This document shows, one piece after another, positions 10,003 through 19,127 of a DNA stretch of 64,000 nucleotides. A program made the translations under genes and the position numbers. The notes under the pieces are model-generated. The model saw nothing but the letters and a program-made list of their open reading frames with translations, did not search any database and had not been told where the DNA came from. Location of the stretch: NCBI RefSeq assembly GCF_000373585.1, contig NZ_KB891882.1, positions 1 to 64,000 of the forward strand. Direction: 5' to 3'. Source of the DNA: Streptomyces sp. MspMP-M5 (GTDB taxonomy: Bacteria > Actinomycetota > Actinomycetes > Streptomycetales > Streptomycetaceae). The first letter of the stretch is position 1. The number at the start of each line of letters is the position of its first letter.

Positions 10003-10662
10003 ATGGTGCAGAAGGCCAAGATCCTCCTGGTCGATGACCGGCCGGAGAATCTGCTGGCGCTGGAGGCGATCCTCTCCGCGCTCGATCAGACACTGGTGCG
10101 GGCATCGTCCGGGGAGGAAGCGCTCAAGGCACTGCTCACCGACGACTTCGCGGTGATTCTGCTCGATGTGCAGATGCCGGGGATGGACGGTTTCGAGACC
10201 GCCGCGCACATCAAACGGCGGGAGCGCACCCGCGACATCCCGATCATCTTCCTCACCGCGATCAACCACGGCCCGCACCACACCTTCCGCGGCTACGCGG
10301 CGGGCGCGGTCGACTACATCTCCAAGCCGTTCGACCCGTGGGTGCTGCGCGCCAAGGTCTCGGTCTTCGTCGACCTGTACATGAAGAACTGCCAACTGCG
10401 CGAGCAGGCGGCGCTGCTGCGGCTGCAACTGGACGGCGGCCGGCAGGCCGTCGGCGAGACCAAGGAGTCCGCCGGGCTGCTCGCCGAGCTCTCCGCGCGG
10501 CTGGCCGCCGTCGAGGAGCAGGCCGAGGCGCTCTCCAAACAGCTCGACGAGTCCGCGGACGCCGCGGCGGTGGCCACCGCCGCGCATCTGGAGCGCAAAC
10601 TCACCGGCCTGCGGCGGGCGCTGGACGCCCTGGAGCCGGGGGCCGGGGCGCCCACCGGCTGA
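10003..10662 (+). CDS. osaB: OsaB response regulator, receiver plus coiled coil
   Basis: The 219-aa protein has an N-terminal receiver domain (residues about 5-125) with acidic pair D11-D12, phosphoacceptor Asp55 in [13 protein letters not shown], and the conserved Lys in YISKPFDP. A helical, coiled-coil C-terminal half (about 130-205) follows instead of a DNA-binding domain. It lies 268 bp after osaA on the same strand and corresponds to OsaB, required for osmoadaptation in S. coelicolor; the presumed partner is OsaA. The ATG at 10003 is chosen because AGGAGG lies 6 nt upstream and the receiver starts at once; the frame is open further upstream but without receiver homology. Output is probably protein-protein interaction, which is inferred. 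Confidence 0.92.
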   Translation: MVQKAKILLVDDRPENLLALEAILSALDQTLVRASSGEEALKALLTDDFAVILLDVQMPGMDGFETAAHIKRRERTRDIPIIFLTAINHGPHHTFRGYAAGAVDYISKPFDPWVLRAKVSVFVDLYMKNCQLREQAALLRLQLDGGRQAVGETKESAGLLAELSARLAAVEEQAEALSKQLDESADAAAVATAAHLERKLTGLRRALDALEPGAGAPTG

Positions 10663-10759
10663 CGGGGCGTCCGGGGCCGTCTGACGGCCTCTCATGAGTC
10701 CGGCGCGCGACACGAATGGGTGAAGCGCCGCGCGCTCGTGCCGTGCGCGCCGGCGCCTG

Positions 10760-10765
10760 TAATCT
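10760..10765 (+). promoter_or_regulatory. -10 hexamer TAATCT for a leaderless ftsK transcript
   Basis: TAATCT ends 7 nt before the ftsK ATG (10773), and no Shine-Dalgarno sequence is present. This spacing would place transcription initiation at or next to the start codon. Confidence 0.55.
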
Positions 10766-10772
10766 CGTCGGC

Positions 10773-13565
10773 ATGGCCTCACGTACGTCCGGCAAGGGAA
10801 CCCAGCGCACGGCGGGCCCCTCGAAGCCGCGCGCCGGACAGTCCGGGGGCGCCGCGAAGAAGACCGCCGCCAAGAAGACGCCCGCGAAGCGGCCGCCGGC
10901 CAAGAAGACCGCGGCCGCCAAGAAGGCCCCGGCGCGCAAGGCGCCCGCCAAGAAGGCCGCGGCCAGGTCGGCGCCGTCGCCGACCGGCGGCGTGTACCGC
11001 GTGGCGCGGGCCTGCTGGCTCGGTGCCGCGCACGGCATCGGCGCGGTGTTCCGCAGTTTCGGCCGCGGCGCCAAGAACCTCGATCCGGCGCACCGCAAGG
11101 ACGGGCTGGCGCTGCTGCTGCTCGGCCTGGCCCTGGTCGTCGCGGCCGGCACCTGGTCCAATCTGTCCGGTCCGGTCGGCAATCTCGTCGAGTTGCTGGT
11201 CACCGGCGCATTCGGCCGGCTCGACCTGGTCGTCCCGATACTGCTCGGCGGCATCGCGATCCGGCTCATCCGGCATCCGGAGCGGCCGGAGGCCAACGGC
11301 CGGATCGTCATCGGGCTCTCGGCGCTGGTGGTCGGCGTGCTCGGGCAGGTGGCGATGGCCTGCGGGTCCCCGGGGCGGGACGACGGGCTCGCCGCCATAC
11401 AGGACGCCGGTGGCTATGTCGGCTGGGCGGCGTCCAAACCGCTGATCTTCACCGTCGGCCAGACCCTGGCGGTGGCGCTGCTGGTGCTGCTGACCGTCTT
11501 CGGGCTGCTGGTGGTGACCGCGACGCCGGTGAACGCCATCCCGCAGCGGCTGCGGGCCCTCGGCGTGCGGCTCGGCCTGCTGGAGGGCGCGGAGGAGACC
11601 GCCGACGAGTACGACGAGGCGGAGTACGCCGCGGAGTGGCGCGAGCAGCCGGCCCGCCGGCCGCGTCGCGCCGCCGCGGCGGCCGACGGCGAACCGGACG
11701 CGCTGGAGGAGGCCGCGCTCGCCAGGCGGCGGCCGCCGCGGCGGGGCCCGGAGCGGCCCGCCGACCGGCCGATGGACGCCGTGGACGTGGCCGCCGCGGC
11801 CGCCGCGGCGCTGGACGGCGCGGTGCTGCACGGCGTCCAGCCCTCGCCGCTGGTCGCCGAACTCAGCGGCGGCATCGGGGAGCGCCGGGAGCGCGGTGAG
11901 GATACGGGCGAGCAGAGCGGCGCGGTGCCGCCGGCCCGCGGCGCGGAGCCGTCCGCGGCGGGCAGCGGCGCCGAGCGCCTCTCGAAGGTGCCCGACCTCA
12001 CCAAGTCGTCGGTGCCGGACCTCACCAAGGCCGCGCCGGAACCGTCCGGCGAGCTGCCGCCGCGCGCCGAGCAGCTCCAGCTCGCCGGCGACATCACCTA
12101 CGGGCTGCCCTCGCTGGACCTGCTCACCCGGGGCGGGCCGGGCAAGGCGCGGAGCGCCGCCAACGACGCCATAGTGGAGTCGCTGACGAACGTCTTCACC
12201 GAGTTCAAGGTCGACGCCGCGGTCACCGGCTTCACCCGCGGCCCGACGGTCACCCGCTACGAGGTCGAGCTGGGCCCCGCGGTGAAGGTCGAGAAGATCA
12301 CGGCGCTGGCCAAGAACATCGCGTACGCGGTGGCCTCCCCGGACGTGCGGATCATCTCGCCGATCCCCGGCAAGTCCGCGGTCGGCATCGAGATTCCGAA
12401 CACCGACCGCGAGATGGTCAACGTCGGGGACGTGCTGCGCCTCGCGGACGCCGCCGAGGACGACCACCCGATGCTGGTCGCGCTCGGCAAGGACGTCGAG
12501 GGCGGCTATGTGATGGCGAACATCGCGAAGATGCCGCACGTCCTGGTCGCGGGCGCGACCGGCTCGGGCAAGTCGTCGTGCATCAACTGCCTGATCACCT
12601 CGGTCATGATGCGCGCCACCCCCGAGGACGTCCGGATGGTGCTGGTCGACCCCAAGCGCGTCGAGCTGACGGCCTACGAGGGCATTCCGCACCTGATCAC
12701 GCCGATCATCACCAACCCCAAGCGGGCGGCCGAGGCGTTGCAGTGGGTGGTGCGCGAGATGGACCTGCGCTACGACGACCTCGCGGCGTTCGGCTACCGC
12801 CACATCGACGACTTCAACGAGGCGGTCCGTACCGGCAAGCTCAAGACGCCCGAGGGCAGCGAGCGGGAGCTGGCCCCGTACCCGTATCTGCTGGTGATCG
12901 TCGACGAGCTGGCGGACCTGATGATGGTGGCGCCGCGGGACGTCGAGGACGCCATCGTCCGCATCACGCAGCTGGCCCGGGCGGCCGGTATCCACCTGGT
13001 GCTGGCGACCCAGCGGCCCTCGGTCGACGTCGTCACCGGCCTGATCAAGGCCAATGTGCCGTCCCGGCTGGCGTTCGCGACCTCCTCGCTGGCCGACAGC
13101 CGGGTCATCCTCGACCAGCCGGGCGCCGAGAAGCTGATCGGCAAGGGCGACGGGCTGTTCCTGCCGATGGGGGCGAACAAGCCGGTCCGCATGCAGGGCG
13201 CGTTCGTCACCGAGGAGGAGGTGGCCGCCGTCGTCCAGCACTGCAAGGACCAGATGGCGCCCGTCTTCCGGGACGACGTCACCGTCGGCTCCGCCAGGAA
13301 GAAGGAGATCGACGAGGACATCGGCGACGACCTCGACCTGCTGTGCCAGGCGGCGGAGCTGGTGGTCTCCACCCAGTTCGGGTCGACGTCGATGCTGCAG
13401 CGCAAGCTGCGGGTGGGGTTCGCCAAGGCGGGCCGGCTGATGGACCTGATGGAGTCGCGGAACGTCGTCGGGCCGAGCGAGGGCTCCAAGGCGCGGGACG
13501 TGTTGGTCAAGCCCGATGAATTGGACGGAGTGCTGGCGCTGATCCGGGGGGAGGCTAACCAGTAG
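10773..13565 (+). CDS. ftsK: DNA translocase FtsK/SpoIIIE
   Basis: The 930-aa protein pumps chromosomal DNA through closing septa. The first about 75 residues are a Lys/Ala/Pro-rich histone-H1-like tail (repeats of AKKAPAKK type). Four membrane segments follow (about 110-260), then an acidic/Pro-rich linker (about 270-420), then the RecA-like motor with Walker A GATGSGKSSC near residue 595 and Walker B LLVIVDELADLMM near 710. A winged-helix gamma domain near the C-terminus (about 845-910) would read polar DNA motifs. The ATG at 10773 gives a length almost equal to that I recall for S. coelicolor FtsK. The gene is separate from osaB by 110 bp. Confidence 0.96.
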   Translation: MASRTSGKGTQRTAGPSKPRAGQSGGAAKKTAAKKTPAKRPPAKKTAAAKKAPARKAPAKKAAARSAPSPTGGVYRVARACWLGAAHGIGAVFRSFGRGAKNLDPAHRKDGLALLLLGLALVVAAGTWSNLSGPVGNLVELLVTGAFGRLDLVVPILLGGIAIRLIRHPERPEANGRIVIGLSALVVGVLGQVAMACGSPGRDDGLAAIQDAGGYVGWAASKPLIFTVGQTLAVALLVLLTVFGLLVVTATPVNAIPQRLRALGVRLGLLEGAEETADEYDEAEYAAEWREQPARRPRRAAAAADGEPDALEEAALARRRPPRRGPERPADRPMDAVDVAAAAAAALDGAVLHGVQPSPLVAELSGGIGERRERGEDTGEQSGAVPPARGAEPSAAGSGAERLSKVPDLTKSSVPDLTKAAPEPSGELPPRAEQLQLAGDITYGLPSLDLLTRGGPGKARSAANDAIVESLTNVFTEFKVDAAVTGFTRGPTVTRYEVELGPAVKVEKITALAKNIAYAVASPDVRIISPIPGKSAVGIEIPNTDREMVNVGDVLRLADAAEDDHPMLVALGKDVEGGYVMANIAKMPHVLVAGATGSGKSSCINCLITSVMMRATPEDVRMVLVDPKRVELTAYEGIPHLITPIITNPKRAAEALQWVVREMDLRYDDLAAFGYRHIDDFNEAVRTGKLKTPEGSERELAPYPYLLVIVDELADLMMVAPRDVEDAIVRITQLARAAGIHLVLATQRPSVDVVTGLIKANVPSRLAFATSSLADSRVILDQPGAEKLIGKGDGLFLPMGANKPVRMQGAFVTEEEVAAVVQHCKDQMAPVFRDDVTVGSARKKEIDEDIGDDLDLLCQAAELVVSTQFGSTSMLQRKLRVGFAKAGRLMDLMESRNVVGPSEGSKARDVLVKPDELDGVLALIRGEANQ

Positions 13566-13595
13566 CACGCACGTACGGGCCGTCCCGTGCGTGCG
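13565..13595 (+). terminator. Probable ftsK terminator hairpin
   Basis: The sequence straight after the stop codon folds as GCACGCACG(TA)CGGG - CCGT - CCCGTGCGTGC, a stem with a two-base bulge and no U tail, the usual Streptomyces type. Confidence 0.55.
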
Positions 13596-13742
13596 AGGAG
13601 GCAACCGTTTCCCTCGGCGGTCCGTCAAGTTGAGGGAGGCGGGGAGGCAGCTCCGGCCTCCGGCCCCGAGGCAGCGCCGAGGGGCGTTCTGATGGCGTAC
13701 AAACCCGGCTCTCCCGCTTGCCCGACCCTTTCGCAACACCCC

Positions 13743-13748
13743 TAGACT
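13743..13748 (+). promoter_or_regulatory. -10 hexamer TAGACT before the RodZ-like gene
   Basis: TAGACT lies 41 nt before the preferred start 13789. A TTGCCC at 13718-13723 could be the -35 element but at a long 19-bp spacing. It resembles a vegetative (HrdB) promoter. Confidence 0.4.
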
Positions 13749-13788
13749 GAACTTCCAGCAGGTGGCTACACGCTCGAAAGGCGCCCCC

Positions 13789-14646
13789 GTGTCCATCGGC
13801 AACTCCCCCAACTCCCCCGAAGAGGACCGGCCTTCCGTCGAAGAGGACCGGCCTTCTCCCGGTCCGGACCGGCCGTCGGTCGGTCGAGCCCTCCAGCAGG
13901 CCCGCATCGGCACGGGACTGACCGTCGAAGAGGTCAGTACGGCGACGCGGGTGCGGATCCCGATCGTGCAGTCCATCGAGCAGGACGACTTCTCGCGGTG
14001 CGGCGGCGACGTCTATGCCCGCGGCCACATCAGAACGCTCGCCCGCGCCGTCTCCCTCGACCCCGGGCCCCTGATCGAACGTTACGACGCCGACCACGGC
14101 GGCCGGCCCTCGCCGACCGTCGCCGCCCCGCTCTTCGAGGCGGAGCGGATCCGGTCGGAGCCCCGCCGCCCCAACTGGACCGCCGCGATGGTCGCCGCCA
14201 TCGTCGCGGTGATCGGCTTCGCCGGCTTCACGTTCTTCAGCAGCGGCAGCAAGCACGAGGGCGGCCCGATCGCCTCCGACACCGCCAAGGCCGACAAGCC
14301 GGGGCCGGCCCGCACCATCCACCCCCGGGCCCCGCAGCCTCCCCAGCCGGCACCCTCCGACAGCGCCATCGCCGGGCTGCCCAAGGACAAGGTCACGATC
14401 AAGGTGACCGCCAAGGACGGGCAGAGCTGGATCTCCGCCAAGGACGCCGACGGCACGCTCCTGCAGGACGGGCTGCTCAAGCAGGGGGAGTCGAAGACGT
14501 TCACCGACAAGAAGCGGATCGACCTCGTCGTCGGCAACGCCGGTGCCGTACAGCTGTACGTCAACGGCAAGGAGGTCAAGAAGGTCGGCGACGAGGGCTC
14601 GGTGGAGCGGTTGAGCTACACGCCGGGAGACCCGCAGGCCGGCTGA
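13789..14646 (+). CDS. RodZ-like membrane protein with N-terminal HTH
   Basis: The 285-aa product has a cytoplasmic HTH_25/Xre-type domain (residues about 30-100: [20 protein letters not shown], then [21 protein letters not shown]), one transmembrane helix (about 132-150), a Pro-rich linker, and an outer beta domain of the DUF4115 type (about 190-280). This is the RodZ layout. RodZ couples MreB to wall synthesis in rods, but its role in tip-growing Streptomyces is unclear. The GTG at 13789 is chosen for the GAAAGG about 9 nt upstream; GTG 13762 is possible. It lies between ftsK and rimO, as in other streptomycetes. Confidence 0.85.
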   Translation: MSIGNSPNSPEEDRPSVEEDRPSPGPDRPSVGRALQQARIGTGLTVEEVSTATRVRIPIVQSIEQDDFSRCGGDVYARGHIRTLARAVSLDPGPLIERYDADHGGRPSPTVAAPLFEAERIRSEPRRPNWTAAMVAAIVAVIGFAGFTFFSSGSKHEGGPIASDTAKADKPGPARTIHPRAPQPPQPAPSDSAIAGLPKDKVTIKVTAKDGQSWISAKDADGTLLQDGLLKQGESKTFTDKKRIDLVVGNAGAVQLYVNGKEVKKVGDEGSVERLSYTPGDPQAG

Positions 14647-14664
14647 GGACCGGTGCCCGGCAGC

Positions 14665-14708
14665 TCTCCGCCGCCCGCCCCCGGGACCCCTGGGGCGGGC
14701 GGCGGAGA
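14665..14708. terminator. Strong hairpin terminator after the RodZ-like gene
   Basis: A perfect 17-bp inverted repeat (14665-14681 with 14692-14708) has a 10-nt loop. It begins 19 nt after the stop codon. There is no T tract, as is common in Streptomyces. Confidence 0.85.
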
Positions 14709-14739
14709 CCTGCACGCCATGGGGGTGTCCGGGACGAAG

Positions 14740-14745
14740 TAGGCT
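14740..14745 (+). promoter_or_regulatory. -10 hexamer TAGGCT for a leaderless rimO transcript
   Basis: TAGGCT ends 7 nt before the rimO ATG at 14753, with no ribosome-binding site between. It follows the terminator at 14665-14708, so rimO very likely has its own promoter. Confidence 0.6.
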
Positions 14746-14752
14746 GAGCCCC

Positions 14753-16273
14753 ATGCCCGAACGCCGTACCGTCGCCCTTGTCACCCTTGGCTGCGCCCGT
14801 AACGAGGTGGACTCGGAGGAGCTCGCAGGCCGCTTGGCAGCGGACGGCTGGGAGCTCGTCGAGGACGCCACCGACGCGGATGTCGCCGTCGTCAACACCT
14901 GCGGCTTCGTCGAGGCCGCCAAGAAGGACTCCGTCGACGCCCTGCTGGAGGCCAACGATCTGAAGGCCGCGGCCCGGGAGGGGGACGGCCGCACCCAGGC
15001 CGTCGTCGCGGTCGGCTGCATGGCCGAGCGCTACGGCAAGGAGCTGGCCGAGGCGCTGCCCGAAGCGGACGGGGTGCTCGGCTTCGACGACTACGCCGAC
15101 ATCTCCGACCGGCTCCAGACGATCCTCAGCGGCGGCATCCACGCCTCGCACACCCCGCGCGACCGCCGCAAGCTGCTGCCGATCAGCCCGGCCGAGCGCC
15201 AGGGCGCCGCCGGCGTCGCGCTGCCCGGCCACGCCCAGGAGGCCGCCGAGGAGCCGGCGGCCCCGCCCCAGGACCTGCCCGCGGGCGTCGCGCCGGCCTC
15301 CGGGCCGCGGTCGCCGCTCCGCCGCCGGCTGGGCAACGAGCCGGTGGCCTCGGTGAAGCTGGCCTCAGGCTGCGACCGGCGCTGCTCGTTCTGCGCGATC
15401 CCGTCCTTCCGCGGCTCGTTCATCTCCCGCCGGCCCTCCGACGTGCTCGGCGAGACCCGCTGGCTGGCCGAGCAGGGCGTCAAGGAGATCATGCTGGTCT
15501 CCGAGAACAACACCTCCTACGGCAAGGACCTCGGCGACATCCGGCTGCTGGAGACGCTGCTGCCGGAGCTGGCCGCGGTCGACGGCATCGAGCGGATCCG
15601 GGTCAGCTACCTCCAGCCCGCCGAGATGCGGCCCGGCCTGATCGACGTGCTGACCGGCACCGACAAGGTGGCGCCCTACTTCGACCTGTCCTTCCAGCAC
15701 TCTGCGCCGGGCGTGCTGCGCGCGATGCGGCGGTTCGGCGACACCGACCGCTTCCTGGAGCTGCTGGAGACCATCCGCACCAAGGCGCCCCAGGCCGGGG
15801 CGCGCTCCAACTTCATCGTCGGCTTCCCCGGCGAGTCCGAGAGCGACCTGGCGGAGCTGGAGCGCTTCCTCGGCGCGGCCCGGCTGGACGCCATCGGCGT
15901 CTTCGGCTACTCCGACGAGGACGGCACCGAGGCCGCCGGCTACGACGGCAAGGTCGATCCCGAGGTGGTCGCCGAGCGGCTGGACCGGGTGTCCCGGCTG
16001 GCCGAGGAGCTGACCGCGCAGCGGGCGGCCGAGCGGGTCGGGGAGACGGTCCGGGTGCTGGTGGACCGGATCGACGACGAGGACGACGGGATCGTCGGCC
16101 GGGCCGCGCACCAGGCGCCGGAGACCGACGGGGTCACGCTGCTCACGACCGGCCAGGAGCTGCGGCCCGGTCGTATGGTCGAAGCAAAGGTGGTCGCGAG
16201 CGAGGGCGTGGACCTCGTGGCGGAGGTGCTGTCGGTGGACGGTACGGGGTGTACCGAGGAGGCGGGCAGATGA
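14753..16273 (+). CDS. rimO: RimO, ribosomal protein S12 methylthiotransferase
   Basis: RimO adds a methylthio group to the conserved aspartate of ribosomal protein S12. The 506-aa protein shows the UPF0004 domain with cluster cysteines ([13 protein letters not shown] at Cys14, [18 protein letters not shown]), the radical-SAM motif CDRRCSFC (Cys207, 211, 214), and a C-terminal TRAM domain (about 425-495). The CxxxCxxC spacing, [11 protein letters not shown] and [15 protein letters not shown] distinguish it from MiaB, which is also in this window at 51923. A Pro/Ala-rich insertion of about 50 residues (around 140-195) lies between the first two domains. Its stop overlaps the start of pgsA (ATGA). 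Confidence 0.95.
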   Translation: MPERRTVALVTLGCARNEVDSEELAGRLAADGWELVEDATDADVAVVNTCGFVEAAKKDSVDALLEANDLKAAAREGDGRTQAVVAVGCMAERYGKELAEALPEADGVLGFDDYADISDRLQTILSGGIHASHTPRDRRKLLPISPAERQGAAGVALPGHAQEAAEEPAAPPQDLPAGVAPASGPRSPLRRRLGNEPVASVKLASGCDRRCSFCAIPSFRGSFISRRPSDVLGETRWLAEQGVKEIMLVSENNTSYGKDLGDIRLLETLLPELAAVDGIERIRVSYLQPAEMRPGLIDVLTGTDKVAPYFDLSFQHSAPGVLRAMRRFGDTDRFLELLETIRTKAPQAGARSNFIVGFPGESESDLAELERFLGAARLDAIGVFGYSDEDGTEAAGYDGKVDPEVVAERLDRVSRLAEELTAQRAAERVGETVRVLVDRIDDEDDGIVGRAAHQAPETDGVTLLTTGQELRPGRMVEAKVVASEGVDLVAEVLSVDGTGCTEEAGR

Positions 16274-16920
16274 GCGGGGCCTCGGCTTCCGCCGCCGGGA
16301 GGCCGTGCACCGCGCCGGCCGTCCGGCAGGCCGGGCTGTGGAACATCGCCAACGTCCTGACGATGCTGCGGCTGCTGCTGGTCCCGGCGTTCGTGCTGCT
16401 GCTGATGCACGGCGGCGGGACGAGTCCGGCCTGGCGGTCGTTCGCCTGGGCGGCCTTCGCCATCGCCATGATCACCGACGTCTTCGACGGCCATCTGGCG
16501 CGCACGTACAACCTGGTCACCGACTTCGGCAAGATCGCCGATCCGATCGCCGACAAGGCGATCATGGGGGCCGCGCTGATCTGTCTGTCGGTACTGGGGG
16601 ATCTGCCCTGGTGGGTCACGGGCCTGATCCTCTTCCGGGAGCTGGGCATCACCCTGATGCGGTTCTGGGTGATCAAGCACGGAGTGATTCCGGCCAGTCG
16701 GGGCGGCAAGATCAAGACATTGGCGCAGGGCGTCGCGGTGGGCATGTACGTCCTGGTGCTGAACGGGCCGCTGGCCACCTTCCGCTGGTGGGTGATGGCG
16801 GTGGCGGTGGTGCTGACCGTGGCTACCGGGCTCGACTACGTCCGGCAGGCCGTGGTGCTGCGCCGGGCCGGAGCGGCCCGGGAGCGCGCCGAACGGTCCG
16901 ACGGGGACGACGCCCGGTGA
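16270..16920 (+). CDS. pgsA: CDP-diacylglycerol-glycerol-3-phosphate 3-phosphatidyltransferase
   Basis: The 216-aa membrane enzyme makes phosphatidylglycerol phosphate from CDP-diacylglycerol. The CDP-alcohol phosphotransferase signature is complete: D70-x2-D73-G74-x2-A77-R78-x8-G87-x3-D91-x3-D95. Several hydrophobic helices surround it, and the C-terminus is charged. The ATG at 16270 overlaps the rimO stop codon (ATGA) and has GAGGAGG upstream, so translation is probably coupled to rimO. The same family includes other alcohol transferases, but context with cinA and clgR supports PgsA. Confidence 0.93.
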   Translation: MSGASASAAGRPCTAPAVRQAGLWNIANVLTMLRLLLVPAFVLLLMHGGGTSPAWRSFAWAAFAIAMITDVFDGHLARTYNLVTDFGKIADPIADKAIMGAALICLSVLGDLPWWVTGLILFRELGITLMRFWVIKHGVIPASRGGKIKTLAQGVAVGMYVLVLNGPLATFRWWVMAVAVVLTVATGLDYVRQAVVLRRAGAARERAERSDGDDAR

Positions 16921-17438
16921 ACGCGCCGGGGTCTGCGGCGGCCGGGGCACTGGAGGTGCTCGCCGGGCGGCGGCAGAGCCTGGCGGTGGCGGAGTCGCTC
17001 ACCGGCGGGCTGGTCGCGGGCGAGCTGACCGCGGTCCCCGGGGCCTCGCGGGTGGTGCGCGGGGCGGTCACCGCGTACGCCACCGACGTCAAGCGGGAGC
17101 TGCTCGGGGTGGACGGCGCGCTGCTGGCCGACCGCGGGGCCGTGGACGGCGAGGTCGCGCGGCAGATGGCCGGCGGCGTGCGGCGGGTGCTCGGCGCGGA
17201 CTGGGGCATCGCCACCACGGGCGTGGCCGGGCCCGAGCCGCAGGACGGGCAGCCGGTGGGCACCGTCTACGTCGCCGTCCAGGGCCCGGACGGCGCGGGG
17301 CAGGTGCGGCGGCTGATGCTGGCGGGGGACCGCGACCGGATCCGCCGGGACAGCGTGCACGCCGTGCTCGCACTGCTGTTGAGCGAACTCACAGAAAATG
17401 TGCGGGCACAGGATACGGAACAACACGGGGGGAATTGA
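16917..17438 (+). CDS. pncC: CinA C-terminal domain protein (nicotinamide-nucleotide amidase)
   Basis: The 173-aa product is a stand-alone CinA C-terminal (PncC) domain, the type that deamidates nicotinamide mononucleotide to nicotinate mononucleotide in NAD recycling. Visible motifs are AESLTGGLVAGELTAVPGAS near the start, AYATDVKRELLGV, and the ATTGVAGPEPQDGQPVGTVY loop. The GTG at 16917 overlaps the pgsA stop codon (GTGA), so rimO-pgsA-pncC form one translationally coupled unit. Catalysis was not tested and is a family inference. Confidence 0.92.
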   Translation: MNAPGSAAAGALEVLAGRRQSLAVAESLTGGLVAGELTAVPGASRVVRGAVTAYATDVKRELLGVDGALLADRGAVDGEVARQMAGGVRRVLGADWGIATTGVAGPEPQDGQPVGTVYVAVQGPDGAGQVRRLMLAGDRDRIRRDSVHAVLALLLSELTENVRAQDTEQHGGN

Positions 17439-17547
17439 TGTTTGCAGCCCTGAGTGAACACGTACTCGCTCCCGGCACGGCTGCGGCCCGAGGCGGTACG
17501 GTGGGGCGAGAAGGATCCGCATCCGAGGTCCGAGGAGGGAGCCAGCG

Positions 17548-17931
17548 ATGATTCTGCTTCGTCGCCTGCTGGGTGACGTGCTGCGCCGACAGCGTCAGCG
17601 CCAAGGCCGCACCCTGCGCGAGGTCTCGTCCTCCGCCCGGGTGTCGCTCGGCTACTTGTCCGAGGTCGAGAGGGGCCAGAAGGAGGCGTCCTCCGAGCTG
17701 CTCTCGGCGATCTGCGACGCGCTGGATGTGCGCATGTCCGAGCTGATGCGGGAGGTCAGCGACGAGCTGGCGCTCGCCGAGCTGGCCGCGTCCGCGGCCG
17801 CGACCGACACGGTGCCGGCACCGGTCCGGCCGAAGCTCAATTCGGTGTCCGTCACGTCCCTGGCCGGTGTGCCGGAGGAGCGCGTGACCATCAAGTCCCC
17901 GGCCGACGTCGTGGATGTCGTCGCGGCCTGA
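17548..17931 (+). CDS. clgR: ClgR, Xre-family activator of clp protease genes
   Basis: The 127-aa protein has an N-terminal Xre helix-turn-helix (residues about 10-68: [40 protein letters not shown]) and a flexible C-terminal half. Sequence and position after pgsA/cinA match ClgR, the activator of clpP and lon genes in Streptomyces and mycobacteria. The protein ends Val-Ala-Ala; in Streptomyces ClgR, two terminal alanines are reported to target it for ClpP-dependent turnover, so feedback degradation is likely. The ATG has GAGGAGGGAG 6 nt upstream. The 109-bp gap after pncC probably holds its own promoter. Confidence 0.93.
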   Translation: MILLRRLLGDVLRRQRQRQGRTLREVSSSARVSLGYLSEVERGQKEASSELLSAICDALDVRMSELMREVSDELALAELAASAAATDTVPAPVRPKLNSVSVTSLAGVPEERVTIKSPADVVDVVAA

Positions 17932-17953
17932 CACCGCAGACCACGCATACGTG

Positions 17954-17986
17954 AAGCCCCGGCGGGCAGCAGCCCCGCCGGGGCTT
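17954..17986. terminator. clgR terminator hairpin
   Basis: A perfect 13-bp inverted repeat AAGCCCCGGCGGG / CCCGCCGGGGCTT (17954-17966, 17974-17986) with a 7-nt loop starts 23 nt after the clgR stop codon. Confidence 0.88.
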
Positions 17987-18126
17987 GCCGTATGCCCTTC
18001 GGCCGCCGGGCAGGTGCCCGGCCGGCGGCTTTCCGGCTGCTCGGCGAGAAGCCCCGGCCCGTACCATGGGGCTAAATCGGAATATTCGCCCGAATATCCT
18101 CAATGCGCCTGAAAGGGAGTATCTGG

Positions 18127-18597
18127 ATGTCTGTGGTCACAAGCACGCTCTCCGATGAAGCCCGTACCGTCGTCGGCAACGCCCTCCAGGGCGCCCTGGT
18201 CGACCTGGTGGATCTCTCCCTGGTCGCCAAGCAGGTGCACTGGAACGTCGTCGGTCCGCGCTTCCGCTCCGTCCACCTCCAGCTCGACGACGTCGTCGCC
18301 TCCGCACGGCAGCACGCCGACACGGTGGCCGAGCGGGCCTCGGCGATCGGGGTCACGCCGGACGGCCGGTGCGCGACGGTCGCCAAGACCAGCGGCATCA
18401 GCGAGGCGCCCGACGGCTGGGTCAAGGACGGCGACGTCGTCCGCGCGATGGTGGACGCGCTCGGCGCGATCATCGGGCGGATGCGGGAGCGGATCGCCGC
18501 CACCGACGAGCCCGACCCGGTCTCCCAGGACCTCCTCATCGGCCTCACCGCCGATCTGGAGAAGCACCACTGGATGTTCCAGGCCGAGGCCCACTGA
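18127..18597 (+). CDS. Dps-family ferritin-like DNA-protection protein
   Basis: The 156-aa protein is a four-helix Dps subunit; family members form dodecamers that oxidise and store iron. Ferroxidase residues are visible as KQVHWNVVG (His39), LQLDDVV (Asp54/55), Asp65 and Glu69 (HADTVAERA). The usual FE of the second helix reads LDD here. By position this corresponds to a Dps paralogue of S. coelicolor next to clgR (DpsB, from memory). The ATG at 18127 is chosen because AAAGGGAG lies 7 nt upstream; ATG 18103 has none. The sequence just upstream is unusually AT-rich (around 18075-18105) and probably contains the promoter. Confidence 0.92.
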   Translation: MSVVTSTLSDEARTVVGNALQGALVDLVDLSLVAKQVHWNVVGPRFRSVHLQLDDVVASARQHADTVAERASAIGVTPDGRCATVAKTSGISEAPDGWVKDGDVVRAMVDALGAIIGRMRERIAATDEPDPVSQDLLIGLTADLEKHHWMFQAEAH

Positions 18598-18739
18598 CCG
18601 TGACCGCGACGCGGTGACCGGTCGCCGACCGGGCCCGCCGCCCGGGATACCGGAGCGCACCGCACGCGCCGGGCGTGCGCCGGTGCGCCCCTGCCGCCGG
18701 GCGGCGGGCCCGGTCTAGCGTCGGCCCGAGGAGGCAGGC

Positions 18740-19090
18740 ATGGCGAGGCGTCCGAGGCCCGTGCCGGGACGGTGGATATCCGCGGCGTTCGTCGCGGGTC
18801 TGTGGTGGTGGGCGGTGTGCCGGCTGGTCCTGTGGCCGGGGTCAGCGGGTCCGGTGGAGGGCGCGGTGGCCGCGGCCGGCTGGGGGCTCAGTCTGCTGCC
18901 GGTGCACTGCGTTCCGTGGAACGGGCGGCGCGAGGGCGCGCGGGGCCGCGGTGCGGGGCGCGGTGGTGTGCCGGCGGCCGTGGAGGCGCGGCTGGTCGAG
19001 GCGTGGTGGGGGAGTGCGCCGGGGCGGCTCGTCGAGGTGTGGCGGCGTCGCCGGTCGGGGGAGGGGGCGGAGCGGGGCGGGCGTGAGTGA
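18740..19090 (+). CDS. Small putative membrane protein, unknown function
   Basis: I do not recognise this 116-aa protein. It has a basic N-terminus (MARRPRPVPGR), two hydrophobic segments (residues about 12-32 and 40-58, Trp-rich: AGLWWWAVCRLVLW), and a long Arg/Gly/Glu-rich cytoplasmic tail. GAGGAGG sits 5-6 nt before the ATG, supporting a real gene. It converges on nei, with 37 bp between the stops. Two overlapping ORFs in other frames lack such a start signal. Confidence 0.65.
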   Translation: MARRPRPVPGRWISAAFVAGLWWWAVCRLVLWPGSAGPVEGAVAAAGWGLSLLPVHCVPWNGRREGARGRGAGRGGVPAAVEARLVEAWWGSAPGRLVEVWRRRRSGEGAERGGRE

Positions 19091-19127
19091 CGGGGGTTTC
19101 TGGTGGGTGGGGGAGTGCCTGGTGGGG

